Source: Arthrobacter sp. ES3-54
GTDB lineage: Bacteria > Actinomycetota > Actinomycetes > Actinomycetales > Micrococcaceae
NCBI RefSeq assembly: GCF_029504395.1
Contig: NZ_JAQFIF010000003.1
Location: 489,401-553,400 of the forward strand
Direction of reading: 5' to 3'
Length of the DNA: 64,000 nucleotides
The position numbers and the translations under genes were made by a program. Each line of letters begins with the position of its first letter. Within the stretch, counting starts at the first letter, position 1. The notes under the pieces were generated by a model. It was not told where the DNA came from. It did no database searches and saw nothing but the letters and a program-made list of their open reading frames with translations. Shown one piece after another: positions 54,708 to 63,506 of the stretch.

Positions 54708-55874
54708 ATGAGTAAGAAAGTACGCCTTGGCATCATCGGCCTGGGCCAGCAGGGCGGCATGTACGCGAAGTTCATCGCTGACGGCGCGGTCCCGAACATG
54801 GTGATTGGCGCCATCTGCGACACCGACCCCGCCAAGAAGGAACTTGCCGCTTCCCAGTACCCGGACGCGCCGTTCTACGACGACTACATCGCCATGCTCG
54901 AAAGCGGCGACGTCGATGCGGTGGTCACGTGCGTGCCGCACTTCCTGCACCCCGAGATGGGCATCGAGGCCCTCAAACGCAACATCCACGCCCTCGTGGA
55001 GAAGCCGGCCGGCGTGTACACCAAACAGGTCAAGGAGCTCAACGACTTTGCCGCGGGCAAGCCCGAGCTGTCCTTCGCCATCATGTTCAACCAGCGCAAC
55101 AATCCGCTGTACCAGAAGCTGAAAGAGATTGTCGATAACGGCGAGATCGGCAGCATCCGCCGCACCAACTGGATCATCACCAACTGGTGGCGCCCGCAGG
55201 GTTACTACAATTCCAGCGAATGGCGTGCCACCTGGGGCGGCGAGGGCGGCGGCGTGCTGGTCAACCAGGCTCCGCACCAGCTGGACCTGTGGCAGTGGAT
55301 CTGCGGCGTGCCGAAGTCCGTCTACTCCAAGGTTGCCTACGGCTTCCGCCGCGACATCGCAGTGGAGGACGAAGTCACTGCCGTCGTGGACTACGGCAAC
55401 GGCGCCACGGGCGTCTTCGTCACCGCGACGCACGACCTCGTGGGAACCGACCGCTTCGAGATCCTGGGCGACCAGGGCAAGATCGTGGTGGAAAACAGCA
55501 AGACCGCCACCGTGACCCGCCTGAAGAAGCCCGAGCGTGAACTCAGCGACGGCATGGACATGGACGATGTCCGCAAGCTCTTCATGGGCGAGCTGAACCC
55601 CGAGGAGTACTACACCACCGAGGTCATCGAGTTCGAGTCCGCCTGGGGCGCACAGCACTCCGGCGTCCTGGCGAACTTCGCCGCCAACATCCTGGACGGC
55701 ACACCGCTGCTTGCCCCGGGATCGGACGGCATCAAGGGGGTCCGCCTGGCCAACGCCATCCACCTCTCCAGCTGGAGGGGCACGGAGGTGGGGCTGGACT
55801 TCGACGAGGACGAGTTCCTCGCCGAGCTGAACAAGCGCATCGCAGACGAAGGCAAGTTCCCCGAGCGCTCCTAG
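54708..55874 (+). CDS. Gfo/Idh/MocA-family oxidoreductase, module B
   Basis: A 388-residue NAD(P)-dependent dehydrogenase. ATG 54708 follows ACAGGGAGA; a longer frame runs back into the isomerase gene and was not used. Motifs are the Rossmann VRLGIIGLGQQGGMYAKFI, EKP in IHALVEKPAGVYTKQ (about 96), and GGEGGGVLVNQAPHQLDLWQWICGVPK with catalytic His/Asp in HQLD (about 188). The C-terminal region is longer than in module A and includes WNITNWW-like aromatic residues (NWIITNWWRPQGYYNSSEWRATW) that could stack on an aglycone or disaccharide. It probably oxidises a glycoside or sugar hydroxyl. Confidence 0.88.
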   Translation: MSKKVRLGIIGLGQQGGMYAKFIADGAVPNMVIGAICDTDPAKKELAASQYPDAPFYDDYIAMLESGDVDAVVTCVPHFLHPEMGIEALKRNIHALVEKPAGVYTKQVKELNDFAAGKPELSFAIMFNQRNNPLYQKLKEIVDNGEIGSIRRTNWIITNWWRPQGYYNSSEWRATWGGEGGGVLVNQAPHQLDLWQWICGVPKSVYSKVAYGFRRDIAVEDEVTAVVDYGNGATGVFVTATHDLVGTDRFEILGDQGKIVVENSKTATVTRLKKPERELSDGMDMDDVRKLFMGELNPEEYYTTEVIEFESAWGAQHSGVLANFAANILDGTPLLAPGSDGIKGVRLANAIHLSSWRGTEVGLDFDEDEFLAELNKRIADEGKFPERS

Positions 55875-55893
55875 CCCCGCGCCGCAACCCCAG

Positions 55894-55958
55894 CCCAACT
55901 GGCTCGCAGTTGCCCCGTTTTGAGCGCTCAAAACGGCAACAACCGCGAGCTAGTTGGG
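55894..55958. repeat. 65-nt imperfect inverted repeat with 22-nt perfect core
   Basis: The core CCGTTTTGAGC/GCTCAAAACGG (55915-55936) is perfectly palindromic. The outer arms CCCAACTGGCTCGCAGTTG and the complement of CAACCGCGAGCTAGTTGGG extend it with few mismatches. TTGTTTCCTCGTT follows. It sits between the module B dehydrogenase and the second lacI gene and may be a terminator or an extragenic palindromic repeat. Confidence 0.7.
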
Positions 55959-55982
55959 TTGTTTCCTCGTTAGGATGGGCCG

Positions 55983-57074
55983 GTGACTGAACCCAAGACG
56001 CCGGACGCTGCCGCAACAACAGGCCCGGTCAAGAAGCATTCCCGGGCCGGAAAGTCCAGCGCCACCATCTACGACATTGCCAAGGTTGCCGGCGTCAACC
56101 CATCCACCGTCTCACGGGCGCTCAGCAAGCCGGGCCGCGTCAGCGCCAAAACGCAGAAACTGATCGAGGATGCCGCCGCCGAGCTGAACTACCAGGTCAA
56201 CCCGTTCGCCCGCGCGCTGCCCACCGGCCGCACCAACACCTTCGGCCTGATCGTCGCGGACATCACCAACCCCACATTTTTCGACATCATCCGCGGGGCG
56301 GAAACGACGGCCACGCAACGGGACTACACCCTGGTCCTGGCCGAGTCCGCCGAGTCCGGTGTCACCGAGCTGACGGCAGCCCGCCGCATGATGGCCACGG
56401 TGGACGGCCTCATCCTGGCCAGCCCCCGCATGGACGACGACGACATCCGCACGATCGCCCGCGACAAGCCCGTGGTGGTGATCAACCGCGAGGTCGACGG
56501 CGTGCCGTGCGTTGTTCCCGACGTGAACAAGGGCATCAGCGAGGCAGTCCGGAGCCTTGCCGCCAACGGGCACCACAAGGTTGCCTTTGTTGCCGGTCCG
56601 CCGCAGTCCTGGATGTCCGCGCGCCGCTGGGAAGGCGTTCAGGCTGCCTGCGAATGGTCCCGGCTCGAAGCCGTGCGGCTGGAATCCACCAAGCCCACCG
56701 TCGACGGTGGCCGCCAGGTGGCGCGCGACGTCCGGGCCAGCGGTGCCACGGCGGTGCTGACCTACAACGACCTCCTGGCCATCGGGCTCATGCAGGAACT
56801 CCAGGCCGCCGGCATGGTCATCCCAGACCAGATCAGCATCGTGGGCTTCGACGACATCTTCGGGGCGGATTTCACCACACCACCGCTCACCACCGTGCGC
56901 TCGCCGCTGGGGGAGTGCGGCGCGGGCGCCGCCACACTGCTGCTTGATCTGCTGCACGGGGATCTCCTGAACAGGGATCTCCTGCACGGCGCGGGGGAGC
57001 CTGCCGTCACCCTGCGCGTCGAGACGGAGCTGGTGCTGCGGGGCTCGAGCGGACGGCTGCTGCCCGTGGGCTAG
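55983..57074 (+). CDS. LacI-family regulator B of the glycoside/uronate region
   Basis: A 363-residue repressor starting at GTG 55983. A basic leader of about 28 residues precedes the [67 protein letters not shown]. The core has DITNPTFFDIIRGAE and [26 protein letters not shown], matching the LacI at 45021. The C-terminus carries a three-unit 15-bp in-frame repeat (56946-56990: DLLHG, DLLNR, DLLHG) not expected in this fold. It lies just upstream of the uronate genes and operator 3. Confidence 0.9.
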   Translation: MTEPKTPDAAATTGPVKKHSRAGKSSATIYDIAKVAGVNPSTVSRALSKPGRVSAKTQKLIEDAAAELNYQVNPFARALPTGRTNTFGLIVADITNPTFFDIIRGAETTATQRDYTLVLAESAESGVTELTAARRMMATVDGLILASPRMDDDDIRTIARDKPVVVINREVDGVPCVVPDVNKGISEAVRSLAANGHHKVAFVAGPPQSWMSARRWEGVQAACEWSRLEAVRLESTKPTVDGGRQVARDVRASGATAVLTYNDLLAIGLMQELQAAGMVIPDQISIVGFDDIFGADFTTPPLTTVRSPLGECGAGAATLLLDLLHGDLLNRDLLHGAGEPAVTLRVETELVLRGSSGRLLPVG

Positions 57075-57113
57075 CCTTGCCGGTGAAGCCGGCCGCAACT
57101 TGTTGGCAATTAT

Positions 57114-57129
57114 TGGCAACCGGTTGACA
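57114..57129 (+). promoter_or_regulatory. Operator 3 of the glycoside/uronate regulon
   Basis: TGGCAACCGGTTGACA is the same palindrome as at 46158, 48388 and 60081. Its right half is a perfect -35 box TTGACA (57124-57129). The best -10 is the weak GACCAT (57148-57153, 18-bp spacing), which would place the start of transcription at or next to the uxaC ATG at 57160. Confidence 0.7.
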
Positions 57130-57159
57130 AATGCGCGAGGCAAGCCGGACCATTGACCT

Positions 57160-58566
57160 ATGTCACAGTCGATTGCCGCCAACCCAGACCGGCTCCTGCC
57201 CGCGGATCCCGGAACGCGCAGCATTGCTCGCGAACTCCTGCAGCGCGTCCAGGACCTCCCCATCATTTCCCCGCACGGGCACGTTGACGCCGCAGTCATC
57301 GAGCACAACACCCCCTTCCCGGACCCGGCAGCGCTGCTGGTCAGCCCGGACCACTACGTCACCCGGCTGATCCACGCCAGCGGCGTGCCGCTGGAGCGGC
57401 TGCGCGGCCCCGCAGCCGGGGCAGCGGACTCCCGCGCGGTCTGGCACGAGTTCTGCAAGGCCTGGCCGCTGTTCGAAGGGACGGCCTCCGGCTACTGGCT
57501 CCGCACCCAGTTCGAGAGCGTCTTCGGCCTGCGGCAGGAGATCAGCGCCGCGAGCGCCGATGCCAGCTTTGACGCGATCTCGGCCAGACTGCTGGAGCCC
57601 GGCTTCCGGCCCCGCCAGCTTTTCAAGGACTTCAACATTGAGGTCCTGGCCACCACGGACGACCCCCTGGACAGCCTCGCCAGCCACAAGGCGATCGCCG
57701 AGGACCCCACGTTCCACGGCCGCGTCCTGCCCACCTTCCGCCCGGACGCCTACCTCAACATCGCGCACCCCACGTGGTCCGCGAACGTGGACCGGCTCAT
57801 CGCGGCAGCGGGCGACGGCGCCACCGGCTATGCCGGCTACATCACCGCCCTGGAAAACCGGCGTCGTTACTTCGTGGACCACGGCGCCGTCTCGGCCGAC
57901 CACGGCGTCCGCACACCGGCAACGCTCAAGCTCGACGCCGGCGACGCGGCCAGGCTGTTCGACCGCGCCCGGTCCGGCCAGGCCACGGCGCAGGACCGCG
58001 ACGACTTCGAAGCGCACATGATGTACCAAATGGGGCGCATGTCCGTGGAAGACGGCTTGGTCATGACCATCCACCCGGGGTCCTACCGCAACCACCACGA
58101 ACCAACCTTCAACGCCCACGGCGCCGACACCGGCCACGACATCCCGTTCGCCGTCAACTACACCGAGGCAATCCGCCCGCTGCTTCAAGACTTCGGCACC
58201 GCCAAGGACTTCCACCTGGTGCTCTTCACCCTCGACGAGACCGTGTTCTCCCGCGAACTCGCGCCGCTGGCAGGCTTCTACCCCTCCGTCTACCTCGGTG
58301 CCCCGTGGTGGTTCCTGGACGCACCGGACGCCATGCTGCGCTTCCGCTCGGCCGTGACCGAAACCGCAGGATTCTCCCGCTCATCCGGCTTCATCGACGA
58401 CACCCGCGCGTTTTGCTCCATCCCCGCGCGCCACGATGCCTCCCGCCGGATCGAGGCCTCATTCCTGGCCCGGCTGGTGGCGGAGCACCGCGTCAGCGAA
58501 GACCGCGCCCATGAACTGATCGTCGACATCGTGGACGGCTCGCCCCGAAGGGTCTTCAAACTGTGA
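57160..58566 (+). CDS. uxaC: Uronate (glucuronate/galacturonate) isomerase
   Basis: A 468-residue amidohydrolase-superfamily enzyme that converts D-glucuronate to D-fructuronate (or galacturonate to tagaturonate). The metal-binding start is LPIISPHGHVDAAVIEHN (His-x-His). Family blocks include FNIEVLATTDDPLDSLASHKAI, RVLPTFRPDAYLNI, MMYQMGRMSVEDGLVMTIHPGSYRNHHEPTF, GADTGHDIPFAVNYTEAIRPLL and YLGAPWWFLDAPDAMLRFR. Length is normal. No Shine-Dalgarno is evident and the promoter may start at the ATG, so translation may be leaderless. It overlaps the next gene by 4 nt. Confidence 0.95.
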   Translation: MSQSIAANPDRLLPADPGTRSIARELLQRVQDLPIISPHGHVDAAVIEHNTPFPDPAALLVSPDHYVTRLIHASGVPLERLRGPAAGAADSRAVWHEFCKAWPLFEGTASGYWLRTQFESVFGLRQEISAASADASFDAISARLLEPGFRPRQLFKDFNIEVLATTDDPLDSLASHKAIAEDPTFHGRVLPTFRPDAYLNIAHPTWSANVDRLIAAAGDGATGYAGYITALENRRRYFVDHGAVSADHGVRTPATLKLDAGDAARLFDRARSGQATAQDRDDFEAHMMYQMGRMSVEDGLVMTIHPGSYRNHHEPTFNAHGADTGHDIPFAVNYTEAIRPLLQDFGTAKDFHLVLFTLDETVFSRELAPLAGFYPSVYLGAPWWFLDAPDAMLRFRSAVTETAGFSRSSGFIDDTRAFCSIPARHDASRRIEASFLARLVAEHRVSEDRAHELIVDIVDGSPRRVFKL

Positions 58567-59996
58567 GCATCGACCAGCACTCCGAGGTGGCGCCCGCCGT
58601 GGATCTTCCCCAACTGAACCGCCGCCTGCACCCCGGCGCCAAGGCGCCCGTACGGATCATCCACCTGGGCCTGGGCGCCTTCCACCGCTCGCACCAGGCG
58701 TGGTACACCCACCAGGCATCCGACGCCGCGGACTGGGGCATCGCGGCCTTTACCGGCCGCCGCCCCGACGCCGCGCTGGCGCTGGCCGAACAGGACGGGC
58801 TCTACACGGTAGTGAACCGGGCCGACGACGGAGACTCCTTCGCCGTGGTCAGCAGCATCGTCGAAGCCGTGGACGGGGCTGACGTGCAGCGGCTGGCGGA
58901 GTTGGTTGCCGCTCCCGCCACCGCGGTGATCACCCTGACCGTCACCGAAGCGGCCTACCGGCTCCGGGCCGACGGGCAGCTTGACCGCACTGCGCCCGAC
59001 GTCGCCGCCGACCTTGCGCTGCTGGCGTCCGGCAGCGTAAGCCCGACGACGCCGCTGGGCCGGCTGGTGCTGGCCCTCGCCGCCCGCCGGGCTGCCGGGG
59101 CGGGGCCGCTCGCCGTCGTCTGCTGCGACAACCTTTCCAACAACGGCGCCGTGGCGCACAACGCCGTGGCAGGCATGGCCGGGGCCTGGGACGCCGGGCT
59201 GGCCGGATGGATCGACGCCAACGTCAGCTTTGTCAGCACCTCGGTTGACCGCATCACTCCGCGCACCACTGCCGCGGACATTGCCGCCGTCCAGGCCGCC
59301 TGCGGATACCGCGACACGTCGCCCGTGGTGGCCGAGCCCTTCTCCAACTGGGTGCTCAGCGGAGACTTCCCCGCCGGCCGGCCGCGCTGGGAAGACGCCG
59401 GCGCCGTGTTCGTGGCTGAAATCGAGCCGTACGAGAACCGCAAACTGTGGCTCCTGAACGGCGCGCACTCCTTGCTGGCCTACGCCGGCAAGCTTCGCGG
59501 CCACACCACCGTGGCCCAGGCCCTGGCGGACCCGCTGTGCCTGCAGGCCGTTGAAAAGTTCTGGGACGAGGCGGAAGCGAGCCTGTCCGGGCCGGAGGGA
59601 ACCGCCGCGGAACTGCAGATCCCGGCCTACCGCGCCGCCCTGCTGCAGCGATTCGGCAACGCCCGGATTGCCCACCACCTCGCACAGATCGCGATGGACG
59701 GCAGCACGAAGCTGCGGATGCGCGCCGTTCCGGTGCTGCGGGCGGAGCGCGCCGCGGGCAGGTCCGGCGCGGCCGCCGCGCTCATGATTGCCGCCTGGAT
59801 GGACTACAGCGCCGCCTCCGCCGCGTTCCAGGACCCGCTGGCCGACGAGGTGGCCGCAGCCAACCGCCTGGCGGGCGCCGGGCGGATCCGCGCCTTGCTG
59901 GCCCTGGTGGATCCGGCCGTGGCCGCAGACGGTTCCGTCGTGGACCTGATTGAAAGCTTGAGCGGAACGTTCGGGGAGCGGGCTGTCTCCCCGTAG
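58563..59996 (+). CDS. uxuB: Mannitol dehydrogenase-family oxidoreductase, probable fructuronate reductase
   Basis: A 477-residue polyol-specific long-chain dehydrogenase. GTG 58563 overlaps the uxaC stop (GTGA). The N-terminal NAD-binding motif is VRIIHLGLGAFHRSHQAWYTHQ. Further blocks are ITLTVTEAAYRL, VVCCDNLSNNGAVAHNAV, FVSTSVDRITPRTT (family signature) and KLWLLNGAHSLLAYAGKLRGH with the catalytic Lys-x(n)-Asn-His pattern. In this setting it would reduce D-fructuronate to D-mannonate with NADH, between UxaC and ManD. Mannitol or tagaturonate activity cannot be ruled out. Confidence 0.87.
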   Translation: MSIDQHSEVAPAVDLPQLNRRLHPGAKAPVRIIHLGLGAFHRSHQAWYTHQASDAADWGIAAFTGRRPDAALALAEQDGLYTVVNRADDGDSFAVVSSIVEAVDGADVQRLAELVAAPATAVITLTVTEAAYRLRADGQLDRTAPDVAADLALLASGSVSPTTPLGRLVLALAARRAAGAGPLAVVCCDNLSNNGAVAHNAVAGMAGAWDAGLAGWIDANVSFVSTSVDRITPRTTAADIAAVQAACGYRDTSPVVAEPFSNWVLSGDFPAGRPRWEDAGAVFVAEIEPYENRKLWLLNGAHSLLAYAGKLRGHTTVAQALADPLCLQAVEKFWDEAEASLSGPEGTAAELQIPAYRAALLQRFGNARIAHHLAQIAMDGSTKLRMRAVPVLRAERAAGRSGAAAALMIAAWMDYSAASAAFQDPLADEVAAANRLAGAGRIRALLALVDPAVAADGSVVDLIESLSGTFGERAVSP

Positions 59997-60080
59997 CGGC
60001 TTCCGTGCAAGCGCGGCTGCCCGGTTCCCGGATCACGGGGAGCCGGGCAGCCGTGTTTCAATGAACTTTCAACAAAATGA

Positions 60081-60119
60081 TGGCAACCGCTTGCCATTTG
60101 ATTGCCACGTGATTAGGAT
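60081..60119 (+). promoter_or_regulatory. Operator-promoter 4 (glucuronidase operon)
   Basis: TGGCAACCGCTTGCCA (60081-60096) has right half TTGCCA (60091-60096) as -35 and TAGGAT (60114-60119) at 17 bp as -10. Transcription would begin near 60126, giving an untranslated leader of about 80 nt before uidA. Confidence 0.78.
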
Positions 60120-60206
60120 TACAACGAGAGCACAAGCCGGCCGCACCGCCGGCCCCCAAATTCCTCCCCCGGCACTGCACGCAAAGACGCGATAGGACCT
60201 CCAAAA

Positions 60207-62018
60207 ATGCTCGAGCCCCAGGCCAGCGAAACCCGCGAGATGGTCAACCTCGACGGCCTGTACCGCTTCAAGGTGGACTTTGACCGCTCCGGCCACCGGG
60301 ACGAATGGTTCAAGGCGCCCCTGGAAACCGGACTGGAAATGGGCGTCCCGGCCAGCTACAACGACGTCTTCCCGGACAAGGCCATCAGGGACCACGTGGG
60401 CTACGTCTGGTACCAGCGCGACGTCCGCGTCCCGCGCGGCTGGGCAGGGGAGCGCATCCACGTCCGCCTCGACTCCGCCACGCACGAGGGCATGGTGTGG
60501 GTCGACGACATCCTCGTGGCCCAGCACACCGGCGGCTACATGCCCTTCAGCGCGGACATCACGGACCACATGACGGCCGGGCAGGTTTTCCGCCTGACGG
60601 TCTCCGTCAACAACGAGCTCACGCAGGCCACCATCCCGCCGGGAACCATCACCGTCACCGCGGACGGCCGCCGGCAGCAGAGCTACCTGCACGATTTCTA
60701 CAACTACGCAGGCCTGCACCGCAGCCTCTGGCTGTTCAGCACCCCCGCGGTCACGGTCGACGACATCACCGTCGTCACCGGCTTCGAAGGAACAACCGGC
60801 AGCGTCGACTACACAATTGCCACCGACGGCGGCACCGGCAGCGAAACGGTCACAGTTTCCCTCCGCGACGCCGACGGCGTCGAGGCCGCCCGCGCCGACG
60901 GCGCCCGCGGCACCCTGACGGTCGCCGACGTCGTCCTGTGGAAGCCGGGTGCCGCCTACCTGTACAGCCTCACCGCGGAAATCCGCGACGCCGGCCGGCT
61001 ACTGGACAGCTACACCCTGCCGGTGGGTATCCGCACCGTGGAAGTCCGCGGCAAGGAATTCCTCATCAACGGCGAACCGTTCTACTTCACCGGCTTCGGC
61101 ATGCACGAGGACCACGTGGGCATCGGCAAGGGCCACAGCAACGCCCAGATGGTCAACGACTTCCAGCTCCTGGATTGGGTGGGCGCGAACTCGTTCCGGA
61201 CCTCGCACTACCCCTACGCCGAGGAAGTCATGGAGTTCGCGGACCGGCACGGAATCGTGGTGATCGACGAAACCGCCGCCGTCGGGCTGCACCTGGGCTT
61301 CGGCGCCGTCTTCGGCGGCATCGCCAAGAAGACCTATGTCGACGGGGGAGTGGATGCCAACACCGCCGCGAACCACCGGCAGGCGATTTCCGAACTCGTC
61401 GCCCGCGACAAGAACCACCCCTCGGTCGTGATCTGGTCGATCGCCAACGAACCCAACGGTTCGGAGGAAGGCGCCCGCGAGTACTTCGCACCCCTCGTGG
61501 AACTGACCCGCCGCCTGGACCCCACACGGCCCGTCGGCTACGTCAACGTCCTGTTCGACACCCCGGACAAGGAACTGCTCGGGGACCTGTTCGACGTGAT
61601 CATGCTCAACCGCTACTACGGCTGGTACGTCGATAACGGCGACCTCGAAACCGCCGAACAGCACCTCGAGAAGGAGCTGCGCGAGTGGGAAGCCAAGTAC
61701 GGCAAGCCCATGATCATGACCGAGTACGGGCCGGACACCATGCCCGGCTTCCACTCCATCTATGAACAGCCCTGGAGCGAGGAATACCAGGCCGCGTTCC
61801 TGGCCATGTACCACCGGGTCTTCGACCGGGTCGACGCCATGGTGGGTGAACAGGTCTGGAACTTCGCGGACTTCCAGACCTCCAACGGCATCATGCGCGT
61901 GGACGGCAACAAGAAGGGCGTCTTCACCCGCGACAGGCGGCCCAAACCCGCCGCCTACGCCCTGCGCCAACGGTGGACGGCACTGGCCGGCACCAAGAAC
62001 ATCACTTCCGAGGCGTAG
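60207..62018 (+). CDS. uidA: Beta-glucuronidase (GH2)
   Basis: A 603-residue glycoside hydrolase family 2 enzyme, the same length as E. coli UidA as remembered. It has an N-terminal sugar-binding jelly roll, an immunoglobulin-like domain, and a TIM barrel from about 290. The acid/base Glu is in SIANEPNGSEEGAREYFAPL (about 412) and the nucleophile Glu in PMIMTEYGPDT (about 507). The NxK motif that reads the glucuronate carboxylate is present in GNKKGVFTRDRRPK (about 570), marking true glucuronidase rather than galactosidase. It has no signal peptide, so it acts in the cytoplasm on imported glucuronides. Confidence 0.96.
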   Translation: MLEPQASETREMVNLDGLYRFKVDFDRSGHRDEWFKAPLETGLEMGVPASYNDVFPDKAIRDHVGYVWYQRDVRVPRGWAGERIHVRLDSATHEGMVWVDDILVAQHTGGYMPFSADITDHMTAGQVFRLTVSVNNELTQATIPPGTITVTADGRRQQSYLHDFYNYAGLHRSLWLFSTPAVTVDDITVVTGFEGTTGSVDYTIATDGGTGSETVTVSLRDADGVEAARADGARGTLTVADVVLWKPGAAYLYSLTAEIRDAGRLLDSYTLPVGIRTVEVRGKEFLINGEPFYFTGFGMHEDHVGIGKGHSNAQMVNDFQLLDWVGANSFRTSHYPYAEEVMEFADRHGIVVIDETAAVGLHLGFGAVFGGIAKKTYVDGGVDANTAANHRQAISELVARDKNHPSVVIWSIANEPNGSEEGAREYFAPLVELTRRLDPTRPVGYVNVLFDTPDKELLGDLFDVIMLNRYYGWYVDNGDLETAEQHLEKELREWEAKYGKPMIMTEYGPDTMPGFHSIYEQPWSEEYQAAFLAMYHRVFDRVDAMVGEQVWNFADFQTSNGIMRVDGNKKGVFTRDRRPKPAAYALRQRWTALAGTKNITSEA

Positions 62019-62077
62019 GCCTTAACGCACATTTTTCGCCGGGCCCTAGGTCCGGCAACGGGTAAAGGAGCCCATTC

Positions 62078-63475
62078 ATGAAAAAGCTGACCAAGCTCAG
62101 CATCATCGGCTATGGCGCCGGCGATGCCGCCAACAATCTCGCCTTCACCACCGCCACCATGTTCCTGCTGGTGTACTACACGGACGTGGCCGGGATCTCC
62201 GCCGCGGCCGCCGGCACACTGCTGCTGGTGGTGCGGATCTTTGATGCCTTCGCCGACGTCTTCGCCGGCCGCGTGGTGGACCGGACCTTCAGCAAGCGGT
62301 TCGGCAAGTTCCGGCCGTTCATCATGTTCGGATCCATCCCGCTGCTGCTGCTGAGCGTGGCAACCTTCTCAGTCCCTGCGCTCGGCGAATCCGGCACCCT
62401 GCTGTATGCCTACGTCACGTACGCCGCGCTGGGCCTGGCCTACAGCCTGGTCAACATCCCCTACGGCTCCCTCGCCGGCGCCATGACCCAGGACCCGGCC
62501 GAACGCGCCAAGCTCGGCTCCGCCCGGATGATCGGCGGGATGCTGGTCGGCTCCGCCCTTGGCATTTTCGTGGCCCCGCTGATCAAGCCGGGCGCCAACC
62601 TGCAGGCCACCTTCACCACCATCACCCTGGTGTTCGTCGTCATCGGGGCGGCCCTGTACCTCTTCACCTTCCTGACCGCCAAGGAACGGGTCCACCGTGC
62701 CGTCCCGAACGTCACGTTCAAGCAGAGCATGGACACGCTCAAAGGCAACCGGCCGCTGCTGATGCTGTGCCTGAGCTCCTTCTTCTTCCTGACCGGATAC
62801 CTGGCCCTCACCTCGGTCCAGCTGTATTACCTCCGCGACGTCCTGGGCCGGCTGGATCTGTACCCCGTGCTGTCCATCACCCAGCTCGTCCTGACCTTCG
62901 TGCTGGCCGGCTTCATGCCCAAGCTGGTCCGGAACCTCGGCAAGAAGCGCGTCTACATCTCCTCGTCGCTGCTCACGGTAATTGGCGGCGCCATCGTCTT
63001 CTTTACCCCGGCCAGTCAGGTCTGGATCGGTTTCACCGGCCTGGTCATCAGCCTGGTGGGTGTCCTCGCGGTCAACATCGTGGTGTGGGCGCTGGAAGCC
63101 GACACGGTCGAGTACGGCGAATGGAAGACCGGCGTCCGCACCGAGGGCATCACGTACGCCCTGTTCTCCTTCACCCGTAAGACCGGACAGGCAGTGGGCG
63201 GTGCGCTCGCGGCCTACGCCCTGGCCCTGGGCGGCTACAAGTCCGGCGCTGTCCAGACCCCCGACGCCGTCTTCGGCATCCAACTCGCCGCCGGCGCACT
63301 TCCGGCGGTCATGACCATCCTGGCCGTGCTCGTGATGGCCAAGTACACACTCACCGATGCCATGCATGCACGGATCCTCACCGAAATCCGTGCCCGGCGC
63401 ACTGACGGCGACGGCGCCGGAAGTCCCGGCGCACCTGTTCCCGCCGAGGCCGCGCCGCTGGCGCCCCGCAACTAA
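62078..63475 (+). CDS. Glycoside-pentoside-hexuronide (GPH) family symporter, probable glucuronide transporter
   Basis: A 465-residue MFS-type transporter of the GPH family, about 12 helices. The start [40 protein letters not shown] and the loop [27 protein letters not shown] are characteristic. Central loops include [35 protein letters not shown], and the late motif is [45 protein letters not shown] precedes the ATG. It lies 59 bp after uidA, in the same order as uidA-uidB in E. coli, and would import glucuronides with protons or Na+. Confidence 0.9.
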   Translation: MKKLTKLSIIGYGAGDAANNLAFTTATMFLLVYYTDVAGISAAAAGTLLLVVRIFDAFADVFAGRVVDRTFSKRFGKFRPFIMFGSIPLLLLSVATFSVPALGESGTLLYAYVTYAALGLAYSLVNIPYGSLAGAMTQDPAERAKLGSARMIGGMLVGSALGIFVAPLIKPGANLQATFTTITLVFVVIGAALYLFTFLTAKERVHRAVPNVTFKQSMDTLKGNRPLLMLCLSSFFFLTGYLALTSVQLYYLRDVLGRLDLYPVLSITQLVLTFVLAGFMPKLVRNLGKKRVYISSSLLTVIGGAIVFFTPASQVWIGFTGLVISLVGVLAVNIVVWALEADTVEYGEWKTGVRTEGITYALFSFTRKTGQAVGGALAAYALALGGYKSGAVQTPDAVFGIQLAAGALPAVMTILAVLVMAKYTLTDAMHARILTEIRARRTDGDGAGSPGAPVPAEAAPLAPRN

Positions 63476-63506
63476 GACACCCCGAAAGACCAGAAAAGGA
63501 CCTGTT

